From Plut-88900 sp965116945 (lineage in GTDB: Bacteria; Chloroflexota; Dehalococcoidia; Plut-88900): a stretch of DNA of 64,000 nucleotides. Positions 1 through 8,128 of the stretch are shown piece after piece. Every line of letters begins with the position of its first letter. Position 1 is the first letter of the stretch. The translations under genes and the position numbers were made by a program. The notes under the pieces are model-generated. The model was not told where the DNA came from, made no database searches, and saw only the letters and a program-made list of their open reading frames with translations. The stretch is from the NCBI GenBank assembly GCA_965116945.1, contig OZ220734.1, forward strand, positions 1 to 64,000, written 5' to 3'.

Positions 1-249
1 GATAAGCACCTCTGCGATCTCGTACTCACCCGGCCCCTGGATCGCCCTCCATTCCTCCGCCTCTGTTCCACCCTCATCCCCGGTCCTGAAAAGGGACAGG
101 GGCCCCGTCGGAGGTCCGCTCCAGGTTACTGCTTTAACATAAGGCGCCCGCGTGACCTTAACCTGCACCTGGTCGTAGGGGTCTGTCACCACGCCCAAGT
201 CCCGTGACCTTATCGAAAAACATCTTCTCCCGAACCAGGTTATGTCCAA
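1..249 (-). CDS. Partial UlaG-like metallo-beta-lactamase-fold protein, metal motif apparently lost
   Basis: The reverse strand reads open from a TTG at 249 to the window edge (83 codons), so only the N-terminus is seen. The start ITWFGRRCFSIRS, then VVTDPYD, and later GPGEYEIAEVLI match the opening strands and the GPGEYEI block of UlaG-like hydrolases of the metallo-beta-lactamase fold. In that family the stretch between them holds a His-x-His-x-Asp-His metal motif; here the corresponding place reads TWSGPPTGPLS with no histidine. The TTG is preceded by a weak purine-rich ribosome site (AGAGGG). It diverges from hrcA. Family assignment is fairly secure; loss of catalysis is inference from a fragment. 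Confidence 0.6.
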   Translation of the reverse strand, partial: MDITWFGRRCFSIRSRDLGVVTDPYDQVQVKVTRAPYVKAVTWSGPPTGPLSLFRTGDEGGTEAEEWRAIQGPGEYEIAEVLI

Positions 250-315
250 CTTTTTACCCTCTTTCTCATTGAAGTATAGGAAAGCGATTAGGCACGTGCA
301 ACACTGCCTTCCAAC

Positions 316-344
316 TTGACATGGACAACCCGTATTGATAAATT
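316..344 (+). promoter_or_regulatory. Sigma-A-type promoter of the hrcA operon
   Basis: TTGACA (316-321), a 17-base spacer and TAAATT (339-344) form a good vegetative promoter. The expected transcription start (about 351) lies just ahead of the CIRCE repeat, the usual geometry for HrcA repression. Confidence 0.7.
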
Positions 345-353
345 CGGATGTAG

Positions 354-380
354 CTGGCACTCCCGTTTTCGGGGTGCCAA
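354..380 (+). promoter_or_regulatory. CIRCE operator (HrcA binding site)
   Basis: CTGGCACTC, nine bases, GGGTGCCAA. This matches the CIRCE consensus TTAGCACTC-N9-GAGTGCTAA with two changes in each arm that remain mutually complementary. It lies between the promoter and the hrcA start, so it should mediate self-repression of the heat-shock operon by HrcA. Confidence 0.85.
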
Positions 381-426
381 TCCTTTATTCAGGCGGTCGG
401 CTCAACTCCTTTCCCAGGAGGTCTTT

Positions 427-1446
427 TTGTTAACTGCAAGAAGAGAATCCGTGCTCAACGCTATTGTCGAAGGGCATATCGATACTGTCACGCCCGTCGG
501 CTCTCAGAACATTGCGAAGAAGTGGGGCATGCGCCTCAGCCCGGCCACCGTGCGCTCAGAAATGGCAGGCCTGGAGCAGGACGGGTACATCACCAGGCCC
601 CACACCTCCGCCGGTGGCCTTCCCACCGACCTCGGGTACCGGGCCTACGTGCGCCAGTTCCTCGCCAACCCGACCCTCGACACCGGCCAGCGCAGCGCCG
701 TTCGCCGGCGCCTCCTTGATGTGGCCATGGATCAGGAAGGTTGGGCCCGCTCCGCCGCCGAAGCCCTGTCCAAGCTCACCGGCAGCCTCGCTGTGACCAC
801 CGCACCCAAGCCTTCGCAAGTGCGCCTTAAACGAATACAACTCGTACCCGTTCAGGACATGATGGTCATGACCCTGGTAGTCCTCTGGGGAGCAAAGATT
901 CTGCGCCAGATGCTCTCATTGGAGGAATCCATCCCCGAAAACGAATTGACCAGGTCTAGCAACAAGCTCAACCACCTCTTTGAGGGCGTAGCCCCTTCCG
1001 AGTTAGCAGATTCCGGTGTAGAACTCACTCCCCTGGAGGAGCATGTCGTGCGGCTCGTCAAGGAACTCATGGAAGAGGAAGAGCAGCAGGACCTGGAGGA
1101 CCCCCTACTTGAAGGTATTCAACAGCTCTTCGAGCAACCCGAGCTTGCTGAAGCGGAAATCCTGCGCGACATGATGGAAATCCTTGAAGAGAGGGGCCGA
1201 CTGAAGAAAATCATGCAGCAGGTCTACTCGGGGCCCGGGCTTCGTGTAGCCATAGGAGGCGAGGTCCGCATCGCTAGGATGCGTCACTTTAGCCTCATCG
1301 TCTCGGAATATGGCGTCTCGGATCGCATGAAGGGTGTTGTCGGTGTGTTCGGCCCGAAGCGCATGGCATACAGGCGCAATATCCCCGCTGTTAACTACCT
1401 CGCCCATCTGATGAGCGACGCCGTAGAGCAAGGCTTCCCCAACTAA
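427..1446 (+). CDS. hrcA: Heat-inducible transcription repressor HrcA
   Basis: HrcA binds CIRCE and represses chaperone genes until heat shock. The 339-residue product begins with a winged helix (MLTARRESVLNAIVE), followed by the family signature PVGSQNIAKK and PHTSAGGLPTD, then the long dimerisation/GAF-like part. I chose the TTG at 427: the reading frame is open from 316, but the CIRCE operator and the promoter lie inside that stretch, and AGGAGG at 416-421 sits five bases before the TTG. Length fits the family (about 340). First gene of hrcA-grpE-dnaJ; dnaK is not in this operon. Confidence 0.95.
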   Translation: MLTARRESVLNAIVEGHIDTVTPVGSQNIAKKWGMRLSPATVRSEMAGLEQDGYITRPHTSAGGLPTDLGYRAYVRQFLANPTLDTGQRSAVRRRLLDVAMDQEGWARSAAEALSKLTGSLAVTTAPKPSQVRLKRIQLVPVQDMMVMTLVVLWGAKILRQMLSLEESIPENELTRSSNKLNHLFEGVAPSELADSGVELTPLEEHVVRLVKELMEEEEQQDLEDPLLEGIQQLFEQPELAEAEILRDMMEILEERGRLKKIMQQVYSGPGLRVAIGGEVRIARMRHFSLIVSEYGVSDRMKGVVGVFGPKRMAYRRNIPAVNYLAHLMSDAVEQGFPN

Positions 1447-1457
1447 ACAGGCGGACA

Positions 1458-2045
1458 ATGGACGAATCTAACAACAATCCCGAGGATACGGAAAAGCCTC
1501 TGGCAGAAGGTGGTGAGCCGGGGGATACGGAGGGTCAGGATACTTCGGAGGACTTCAACTCAGCCCTCGAAAAAGAGAAAGAGCGCGCCGACAAGAATCT
1601 GGCAAACTGGCAAAGGGCTCAGGCGGACTTATCTAACTATAAGAAGCGCGTGGAAGCGGAAAAGCAGGAATTGGCCAAGTTTGCCAATTCCGCACTGGTC
1701 AGTACTCTGATAACTTTGGTCGACGATTTCGAACGGGCCCGAGCCATCATTCCCGAAAGCATACTGGGAATGACTTGGGTCGAGGGCCTCTTCCTGATTG
1801 AGCGCAAGCTGCTCTCCACTCTCGAGGCCTCAGGCCTTTCCGAAATTGAAGCGGTGGACCAAGACTTCGACCCCAACATTCACGAGGCGGTAATGCACGG
1901 AGAGGGCCCCGAGGGCAAAGTCGTGGAGCAGTTCCAGAAAGGATACAAGCTCCACGAACGGGTCATTCGCCCCGCCATGGTCAAAGTGGGACAGGGTACG
2001 GCACCCGAGAGTTCAGACACCCAAGATGAGCAGGTAGATTCCTGA
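1458..2045 (+). CDS. grpE: Nucleotide exchange factor GrpE
   Basis: GrpE speeds ADP release from DnaK. The 195-residue protein has an acidic, disordered N-terminus (about 1-40), a long coiled coil with ALEKEKERADKNLANWQRAQADLSNYKKR broken here only in wording (about 36-75), and the C-terminal beta domain with FDPNIHEAVMHG and ERVIRPAMVKVG, all hallmarks of the family. It starts 11 bases after hrcA and is co-transcribed with it and with dnaJ, so it should be under CIRCE control. Its partner DnaK must be encoded elsewhere. Confidence 0.96.
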   Translation: MDESNNNPEDTEKPLAEGGEPGDTEGQDTSEDFNSALEKEKERADKNLANWQRAQADLSNYKKRVEAEKQELAKFANSALVSTLITLVDDFERARAIIPESILGMTWVEGLFLIERKLLSTLEASGLSEIEAVDQDFDPNIHEAVMHGEGPEGKVVEQFQKGYKLHERVIRPAMVKVGQGTAPESSDTQDEQVDS

Positions 2046-2098
2046 GTAAACCTCCAAATGTATAGGCGCCCGACTGATTGTCTGAGTAACCACATATC

Positions 2099-3220
2099 AT
2101 GACCACTAAAACCGACTACTATGAACTGCTGTCGGTGCCGAGGAGCGCTTCCCAGGAAGAGATTAAGAAAGCCTTCCGTCGCCAGGCCCTCAAGTATCAC
2201 CCCGACAGGAACAAGAGCCCAGACGCAGAGGCCAAGTTCAAAGAGGTTAATGAGGCCTACGAAGTCCTCAGCGATCCCGATAAGCGCGCCGCTTACGACA
2301 GGTTTGGTCACGCAGGCACTTCGGGTGGTCCCTACGGCCGGGGCTTTGAGGGTGCAGCTGGCTTCGGCGGCTTCGGCGATATCTTCGAGGCCTTCTTTGG
2401 GTCCAATACCAGCGCCAAAACTGGCCCCCAGCGAGGCGCCGACTTACATACCGGCGCTGCCATTTCCTTTGAGGACGCAGTCTTCGGCACGGAACGCAAT
2501 GTTGAAGTTCAAAGGACCGAGGTTTGCAAGGAATGCCGAGGCTCCCGCGCTGAGCCCGGCACTGACGTCTCCACCTGCTCTTCCTGCAACGGCAGCGGTA
2601 ATGTACGTCGAGTTCAGCAGAACCTTTTCGGGCAGTTTGTCAACGTAACTCCCTGCACACAGTGCCGCGGCGAGGGCCGAGTAGTAGCGACTCCTTGCAG
2701 CCATTGTCGGGGCTCCGGCAGGATCAGGGCCAACCGGACAATTGCAGTTCAGATACCCGCTGGCGTCGAGGAAGGCACTCAGGTGCGTCTCACCGGAGAG
2801 GGTGATGCTGGTGCCCGAGGCGGCTCCTCCGGCAACTTGTACGTAACCGTAAAGGTCAAGAGACACGAATACTTCAGCCGAGACGCTGATGATGTTCTGC
2901 TTGACTACTACGTCAACGTCGCACAGGCCGCCTTGGGGGATGAAGTAGAAGTCCCGACTATCGACGGCCCGGTGATGCTCAAGATTCCGTCCGGGATACA
3001 GACTGGTACACCCCTAAGGTTGAGGGGCCGGGGCGCATACAGGCTCCGTGGCGGTGGTCGCGGAGACCAGATCGTCAAGGTGAATGTCCGGACCCCCGAT
3101 TCTCTGAAAAAGGAAGAACTGGAGCTCTTTCGTCAACTCGCCCTCACCCTGGAGCAGCCGGGAGTTTCTACCCGTAACGGCAAGGGTATATTTGAGAAGA
3201 TCAAGGAAGTGTTCCGATAG
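2099..3220 (+). CDS. dnaJ: Chaperone protein DnaJ
   Basis: Co-chaperone that delivers substrates to DnaK and stimulates its ATPase. The 373 residues show a J domain (about 5-70) with the essential HPD motif (YHPDRN), a Gly/Phe-rich linker (GRGFEGAAGFGGFGD), a zinc domain with four Cys pairs (CKEC, CSSC, CTQC, CSHC; about 140-210), and two C-terminal substrate domains. The first zinc repeat ends GSR rather than the usual GSG, a minor deviation. Third gene of the operon, 53 bases after grpE, and followed by a clear terminator. Confidence 0.97.
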   Translation: MTTKTDYYELLSVPRSASQEEIKKAFRRQALKYHPDRNKSPDAEAKFKEVNEAYEVLSDPDKRAAYDRFGHAGTSGGPYGRGFEGAAGFGGFGDIFEAFFGSNTSAKTGPQRGADLHTGAAISFEDAVFGTERNVEVQRTEVCKECRGSRAEPGTDVSTCSSCNGSGNVRRVQQNLFGQFVNVTPCTQCRGEGRVVATPCSHCRGSGRIRANRTIAVQIPAGVEEGTQVRLTGEGDAGARGGSSGNLYVTVKVKRHEYFSRDADDVLLDYYVNVAQAALGDEVEVPTIDGPVMLKIPSGIQTGTPLRLRGRGAYRLRGGGRGDQIVKVNVRTPDSLKKEELELFRQLALTLEQPGVSTRNGKGIFEKIKEVFR

Positions 3221-3250
3221 CTCCCACATCCATTTTGGATTGCGCTGGAG

Positions 3251-3282
3251 GCCCGACCCGGCAGTACCGGATCGGGCTTTTT
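3251..3282 (+). terminator. Rho-independent terminator after dnaJ
   Basis: GCCCGA(C)CCGG, loop CAGTA, CCGG(A)TCGGGC followed by a T run. The stem of about ten pairs is interrupted by one mismatch. It ends the hrcA-grpE-dnaJ operon before prmA. Confidence 0.88.
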
Positions 3283-3314
3283 GTCAGATTCTCAATCTCA
3301 ACCAAGGCTGACGG

Positions 3315-4196
3315 ATGGAACTGGTAGAACTGTCGGTAGAGGTAGACTCGGAGTCTACTGAACCTATCTGCGAAGCCTTCCGCCGCTACGGTTGCGAGAG
3401 AATCGTGGTGGAGCAGCTTGACCCCTCCGGCCCCCACCCCCGCCTCCTCGTCAAGGCCTACGCCCCCAACGACGACTCCCGGGAAAAACTCGTTTCAGAC
3501 ATGGAGGTAGTTGTCCGGCTTCTCAGGCTCCTCAGGCCCGTGGGTGGTCTCCAGAATAGGCTGATTCAAGAGGAGGACTGGGCTTTAGCCTGGCGCAAAC
3601 AGTACACAGTCCAGCACTTGGGTAAGAGACTAGTCGTCTGCCCGACTTGGCTCTCCTACGAACCCGAGAAGCACGAAGTGGTCGTTCGGCTGGATCCCGG
3701 GATGGCCTTTGGTACAGGTGTCCACCCGACCACCCGTATGTGCCTACGGGCCCTCGATGACCTGGTAGAGGCGGGGATGAATGTAGCGGATGTGGGTTGC
3801 GGGTCCGGCATCCTTTCCATCGCCGCGGTAAAGCTGGGCGCTTCGAAAGCGCTGGCACTGGATGTGGACAACCTGGCCGTTAAGGTGGCCAGGAAAAACG
3901 TAGAGGCCAACGGCGTTTCAAGGCTTGTGGAAGTTGCGGAAGGCACCCTTCGGTATGACCCCACCCAACCTTCCCCCGCCTACGACCTCATCGCCGCCAA
4001 CATCACCCTGAACCCCATCGTTGAACTCGCACCCTACATCGTGAATTCCCTGGGTCCAGGCGGCTTGGCGGTCCTCAGCGGCCTTCTTCAAGAACAGGGC
4101 CCGACCGTGGAGTCCACCTTTAAGTCCCTGGGCGCCTCCCTCGATTCCCGGGACTCCATTGATGACTGGGTCACTCTGGTCTTCAGAAAGCCCTGA
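3315..4196 (+). CDS. prmA: Ribosomal protein L11 methyltransferase PrmA
   Basis: SAM-dependent enzyme that trimethylates ribosomal protein L11. The 293-residue protein has the PrmA N-terminal domain (MELVELSVEVDSES) and the Rossmann methyltransferase core: GMAFGTGVHPTTR at about 132-144, the SAM loop DVGCGSGILSIAA, the acidic end of strand two (ALDVDN) and the catalytic-site motif IAANITLNP. dnaJ-prmA neighbours are common in bacteria. It is separated from dnaJ by a terminator and converges on plsY. Confidence 0.94.
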   Translation: MELVELSVEVDSESTEPICEAFRRYGCERIVVEQLDPSGPHPRLLVKAYAPNDDSREKLVSDMEVVVRLLRLLRPVGGLQNRLIQEEDWALAWRKQYTVQHLGKRLVVCPTWLSYEPEKHEVVVRLDPGMAFGTGVHPTTRMCLRALDDLVEAGMNVADVGCGSGILSIAAVKLGASKALALDVDNLAVKVARKNVEANGVSRLVEVAEGTLRYDPTQPSPAYDLIAANITLNPIVELAPYIVNSLGPGGLAVLSGLLQEQGPTVESTFKSLGASLDSRDSIDDWVTLVFRKP

Positions 4197-4206
4197 CGCC
4201 CGACCT

Positions 4207-4812
4207 CTATTCCTCGGGGTCGAATTCCAGTTTGTTCTCGGTGCCCTCCGCCAGCCGTTTAAAATTCTCTCGGTGAGCGTAGAAGATGATGGCGGTCGGA
4301 ATAAGGGCCTGGAGCAAGTACGCTTTTGGGTTTTTCCCTATCAACACTGTAAATAAAAGGCAAAACGCCCCGATTGCCGTCCCCGAGAGCGAACCCAGTG
4401 AAGATATCTTGAACTTCGCCATCACCGAACCGCCGGTCAAGGCGGCAAGAATTCCTGGCACGGGTGCCAGCCCCAGCAGCGCGCCCAGGTTCGTCACCAC
4501 GCCCTTGCCTCCCTTGAATCCACGCAATACCGGCCAGATGTGTCCCGCCACAACGGCAATTCCCACCAGGGCATGCACCATGCTGGAATCGCTGACTTTT
4601 CTCGCAATCAGGACCGGCAGTAGACCCTTGAAAGTATCAATAAGCAAGACCATCGTCGACGCTGAGGGCCCGGCCACCCGATAAACGTTTGCAGCCCCTA
4701 TGTTCCCGCTCCCCCGACTCTGTATATCAACACCCTTGGTCTTCTTCACCACAAACTTCCCCGTCGGGATTCCGCCCATAAGGTAGCCGAGCAGTATCAG
4801 GAAAATCGTCAT
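4207..4812 (-). CDS. plsY: Glycerol-3-phosphate acyltransferase PlsY
   Basis: Integral membrane enzyme that uses acyl-phosphate to make lysophosphatidic acid, the first step of phospholipid synthesis. The 201 residues carry the three PlsY motifs: GSGNIGAANVYR near residue 34, GGKGVVTNLGALLGL near 100, and a late TAIIFYAHRENFKRL. Five or more hydrophobic segments are visible. Its start codon overlaps the der stop by four bases (ATGA), so translation is probably coupled to der, a frequent bacterial gene pair. Confidence 0.94.
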   Translation of the reverse strand: MTIFLILLGYLMGGIPTGKFVVKKTKGVDIQSRGSGNIGAANVYRVAGPSASTMVLLIDTFKGLLPVLIARKVSDSSMVHALVGIAVVAGHIWPVLRGFKGGKGVVTNLGALLGLAPVPGILAALTGGSVMAKFKISSLGSLSGTAIGAFCLLFTVLIGKNPKAYLLQALIPTAIIFYAHRENFKRLAEGTENKLEFDPEE

Positions 4813-6122
4813 TCGCTTCGGCTCCTCCTTTGGAACCTGAGTTGGACCGGTGTACCTTCGAACCCGAACTCATCCCTTAGCCTGTTTTCTAGGAACCGCC
4901 GATAGGAAAAGTGTACAAGCGCTGGATCGTTCACGAAGAAAGTAAAGGTCGGGGGATGAGTCCCGGTCTGCGTCACGTAGAACAGCTTGAGCCGACTCCC
5001 CCTCGCCCGGGGCAACGGGCTGGCCGTCACCGCCCTTGTCAGCATCCTGTTCAGCGCCGACGTAGTTATCGTCTTACCCCTCTCACTGAATATCTTCTGG
5101 GCGGCAGGCATCAACTCCGACAACCCCTGCCCGTACATCGCCGAAGTGTACAGCACCGGAACGTATTCGCCTGCTCGCAGCCTGTCCTGGATGTACGGCT
5201 GGGCAGTCTCCATCCCTAGCTCTAATTCCGGGGCCAGGTCCCACTTGTTCACCACCACCGCCATTCCCTTGTACGCGTCCTTGGCATATCCCCAGATGTG
5301 CATGTCCTGGGCTGTCATCAACTCGGTTGCGTCAACCACTAGAAGCACTACATCGGCCCTGTAAATGGCCTCCATAGTGCGCAGCACGCTGTACTTCTCC
5401 ACCCCATGCCCTATCTTCCCCCGACGCCTCACCCCCGCTGTATCAATCAGCAGGATTCGTTCATCTTCGTATTCGAGCACGGTGTCGATGGCATCCCTCG
5501 TAGTCCCGGGAACATCGCTCACTATCACCCTCTCCTCACCGAAAAGGGCGTTCAGCAGCATCGATTTGCCCACGTTCGGCCGACCCACGATGGCTACCTT
5601 CATCACCCCCGTCTGAGGCTCGACCTCCGGCTCATCAACGTTGGCGTCCATCCAGGCTGTGAGCCGGTCCAGCCCCTTCGCATGGTACGCGCTGATGGGT
5701 GTCGGCTCGCCCATCCCCAGCCGGTAGAAGTCATCCAGCTCCGCAGCCCGACGGCTGTTATCAATCTTGTTGACTATGAGAGAGACCGGTTTCTCAGCTA
5801 TCCGAAGAATGTCCGCCAATTCCTCGTCACCTGCCGTCAGCCCGTCCTTGCCGTCCACCAGGAACAATATAGCCGACGCCTCCGCCAGCGCCATTTTCAC
5901 CTGCTCGGTCACACCGGTATGGATCTCATCTTCCTGGCCGAGGTCCAGCCCCCCGGTGTCAACCAGCAGCACCTTCTTGTCTCCCACTGTCACCTGCGCC
6001 GATACCCGGTCCCTAGTTGTTCCCGGCATGTCCGATACTATCGCCATCCGTCGCCCCACAAACTTGTTGAAGAGCGTGGATTTCCCCACGTTCGGACGGC
6101 CAACTATGGCTACTATCGACAT
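4809..6122 (-). CDS. der: GTPase Der (EngA), ribosome biogenesis
   Basis: Double GTPase needed for maturation of the 50S subunit. Two G domains in tandem each show GRPNVGKS (about residues 7 and 178), DTxG (DTGGLDLG, DTAGVRRRGK) and NKxD (NKID, NKWD); a C-terminal KH-like domain follows (LTRAVTASPLPRARG to the end). The 437-residue length is normal. Genes plsY and der overlap and form a transcription unit on the minus strand, with argF 27 bases upstream. Confidence 0.97.
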   Translation of the reverse strand: MSIVAIVGRPNVGKSTLFNKFVGRRMAIVSDMPGTTRDRVSAQVTVGDKKVLLVDTGGLDLGQEDEIHTGVTEQVKMALAEASAILFLVDGKDGLTAGDEELADILRIAEKPVSLIVNKIDNSRRAAELDDFYRLGMGEPTPISAYHAKGLDRLTAWMDANVDEPEVEPQTGVMKVAIVGRPNVGKSMLLNALFGEERVIVSDVPGTTRDAIDTVLEYEDERILLIDTAGVRRRGKIGHGVEKYSVLRTMEAIYRADVVLLVVDATELMTAQDMHIWGYAKDAYKGMAVVVNKWDLAPELELGMETAQPYIQDRLRAGEYVPVLYTSAMYGQGLSELMPAAQKIFSERGKTITTSALNRMLTRAVTASPLPRARGSRLKLFYVTQTGTHPPTFTFFVNDPALVHFSYRRFLENRLRDEFGFEGTPVQLRFQRRSRSE

Positions 6123-6149
6123 TCGAAAAATCCGCCGAAGGCCCTGGCG

Positions 6150-7064
6150 CTAAGCCCGATCCAACAGCCGCTCTAGCACCGCTTTCTGGGCATGCAGACG
6201 GTTCTCCGCCTGGTCAAAGACCACCGATTGTGGATGCTCCATCGCCTCATCCGCCACCTCTTCGCCCCGGTGAGCGGGAAGGGGGTGCATGAAAATAGCA
6301 TTGCTGCCTGCGCGGGATATCAGTTCCGCATCGACTTGGAATCCTGCAAAGTCCCTAAGCCTGCGCTCGGACTCCGCTTCCTGACCCATACTGGTCCAAA
6401 CGTCGGTATAAACCACGTCCGCTCCCGAAACCGCCTCCGACGGCTGGGTCAACACTCTGAAGGCAGCCCCGCTCTCAGCGCTCAGCCTTTCGATCTGTCC
6501 CACTATGTCGCGAGGTAATAGGTAAGACTCGGGGGCAGCCATCACAAAGTTCGCCCCGACTAGCATTGCCCCCAAAGACAGGCTCGCTGCCATGTTGTTG
6601 CCGTCTCCCACGTACGCAATATTCAGCCCTTTCAAACTGCCCTTGTGCTCGTAAATGGTCAGCAGGTCTGCTAGCACCTGGCATGGGTGTTCCCCATCCG
6701 AAAGGCCATTTATAACTGGGCACGTCGCGTGACTGGCAAGGTCCACCACGGTCTGATGTCTTCGGGTCCGAGCCACAATCCCGTCTGCATACCGACTCAG
6801 CACCCGGGCTACGTCCGACACCGGCTCCCGTGTCCCGAGTCCAATCTCCTGCGGCGAAAGGTAAATGCACTGCCCACCCAGCTGTCGCATCCCAATGTCG
6901 AAGCTAGCCCGCGTCCTTAAGGAAGGCAATTCGAATACAAGGGCCAGTGCTTTCCCCTCCAACGCGAGAGAACTGCCCTCTCTCTTCATCTCCACTGCTC
7001 TTTCTATGAGGGATATGACCTCTGCGCCGTTCAGGTCGGCCATAGAAAGCAGGTCTTTATTCAT
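6150..7064 (-). CDS. argF: Ornithine carbamoyltransferase
   Basis: Makes citrulline from ornithine and carbamoyl phosphate. The start at 7064 (MNKDLLSM) has AAGGAG four bases upstream; the frame is open 99 bases further but that part is not conserved. The 304-residue product shows HPCQVLADLLTIYE and the ornithine loop DVWTSMGQE, which marks it as an ornithine rather than aspartate enzyme. Two positions differ from the textbook sites: the phosphate loop is FELPSLRTR (usually STRTR) and the active-site block is MHPLPAHRGEEV, with Pro where HCLP has Cys. No other arg gene is adjacent. Confidence 0.88.
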   Translation of the reverse strand: MNKDLLSMADLNGAEVISLIERAVEMKREGSSLALEGKALALVFELPSLRTRASFDIGMRQLGGQCIYLSPQEIGLGTREPVSDVARVLSRYADGIVARTRRHQTVVDLASHATCPVINGLSDGEHPCQVLADLLTIYEHKGSLKGLNIAYVGDGNNMAASLSLGAMLVGANFVMAAPESYLLPRDIVGQIERLSAESGAAFRVLTQPSEAVSGADVVYTDVWTSMGQEAESERRLRDFAGFQVDAELISRAGSNAIFMHPLPAHRGEEVADEAMEHPQSVVFDQAENRLHAQKAVLERLLDRA

Positions 7065-7137
7065 AGTGCTCCTTGGGGAGGATTCGGAATAAGTGGTATT
7101 GGAGATGCGGGAATGGTGGGAGCGGCCACCCTGTTTG

Positions 7138-7617
7138 CTACGCGCCCGCGTGGGCGTGGGCATGATCGCCGGAAAATAGGTGCGGCGCGAAGTTGGCGGG
7201 TCCGCCCAGTCGGGTCTGGCAGGACTTGCATACTACGTATACCTCTATCCGGTGCCCGACCACGCTCCCCCTCCCCGACTCCTCCCACTGCGAAAGCAGC
7301 TGCTCTATCTCCGACTCGTGAAACTCCGAGACCAGCCCACAGGATACGCACACCATATGATGATGGTGCCCGCTCATCGTCAGCATGTACCGCGGAGACC
7401 CGTCCGGAAGACTGATCTTGCACAGGAGGCCCTGTTCCACCAGCAGCTTGATTGTCCGATAGACCGTGGCCCTCCCGACACCGTCCAGCTCTAGGTGCAG
7501 CTCTTCCGCCGTGAAGTTGGTCTCCTTGTCGGCTATGCTTTCGATCACCCTGCGTCGCGGATTGGTTATCCGGTAGCGTCGTCCGCCTATGGCGTCTAGT
7601 AAAGTTTGTGAGTCCAT
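7138..7617 (-). CDS. Fur-family metal-dependent transcriptional regulator
   Basis: A 159-residue regulator of the Fur/Zur/PerR family. The N-terminal winged helix contains RYRITNPRRRVIESI and the recognition helix GRATVYRTIKLLVEQG; the dimerisation domain has GHHHHMVCVSCG and a second Cys pair VVCKSC, which would hold the structural zinc. The C-terminus is unusually His-rich (HLFSGDHAHAHAGA), a possible extra metal site. Which metal it senses cannot be decided from the sequence. It precedes argF on the same strand, 73 bases away. Confidence 0.9.
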   Translation of the reverse strand: MDSQTLLDAIGGRRYRITNPRRRVIESIADKETNFTAEELHLELDGVGRATVYRTIKLLVEQGLLCKISLPDGSPRYMLTMSGHHHHMVCVSCGLVSEFHESEIEQLLSQWEESGRGSVVGHRIEVYVVCKSCQTRLGGPANFAPHLFSGDHAHAHAGA

Positions 7618-7653
7618 GTCAACTCGTGAAGTTAGTTTGACCGTCCTGCTTTC

Positions 7654-7965
7654 CTAAGCCTGCCACTTTTCGTCTTCGGGATAAACGCTGTTGCATACCG
7701 CAACTTCGTAAGGCTTGGCAAACCAGTTCTCCGTGGCCTTTTCCCATCGTTGGAAGTGGGGGGTCTTGATGTGCTCATCCTCGGCGTTGGAGTCCAGATA
7801 CACCTCGTAGAGATAAAAGCGAGTCGGGTTGTCCGTATCAACCAGCACTTCCCACCTCGTGCACCCTGGCTCGGTGACGGAGCCCTTCGCGTTGAGTATG
7901 GTCTCCGCGATGAACTTCTCCCGGTACTCGGGCTTAACGTCTATGGTAACCACATCAACTCGCAT
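7654..7965 (-). CDS. Putative quinol monooxygenase, ABM/YgiN-LsrG type
   Basis: A 103-residue single-domain protein of the antibiotic biosynthesis monooxygenase fold (ferredoxin-like dimer). Supporting blocks are VTIDVKPEYREKFIAE, SVTEPGCTRWEV, FYLYEVYLDSNAEDEHIKTPHFQRW, which is the classic LsrG/YgiN pattern with the conserved His of HIKTPHF. The substrate is not predictable. GGAGG stands eight bases before the ATG. It is divergent from the E1 alpha gene. Confidence 0.82.
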   Translation of the reverse strand: MRVDVVTIDVKPEYREKFIAETILNAKGSVTEPGCTRWEVLVDTDNPTRFYLYEVYLDSNAEDEHIKTPHFQRWEKATENWFAKPYEVAVCNSVYPEDEKWQA

Positions 7966-8050
7966 GGCTCCTCCGGGCGAAGGTGTATGTACCTCTATTG
8001 TACACTGTTATTGATACAAAGGGGCTTCCCTCCGCCCCGAAACCCCATCA

Positions 8051-8079
8051 TTGACGGGCAATTTCGGCCTAAGTATCAT
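8051..8079 (+). promoter_or_regulatory. Promoter of the 2-oxoacid dehydrogenase operon
   Basis: TTGACG (8051-8056), 17 bases, TATCAT (8074-8079), five of six matches to each consensus. Transcription would begin near 8086, 43 bases before the chosen start codon of the E1 alpha gene. Confidence 0.65.
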
Positions 8080-8128
8080 GTTTCCATCGCCCGAGACCCC
8101 ACCCGCCGACCTGCAACGAGGTGTCATC

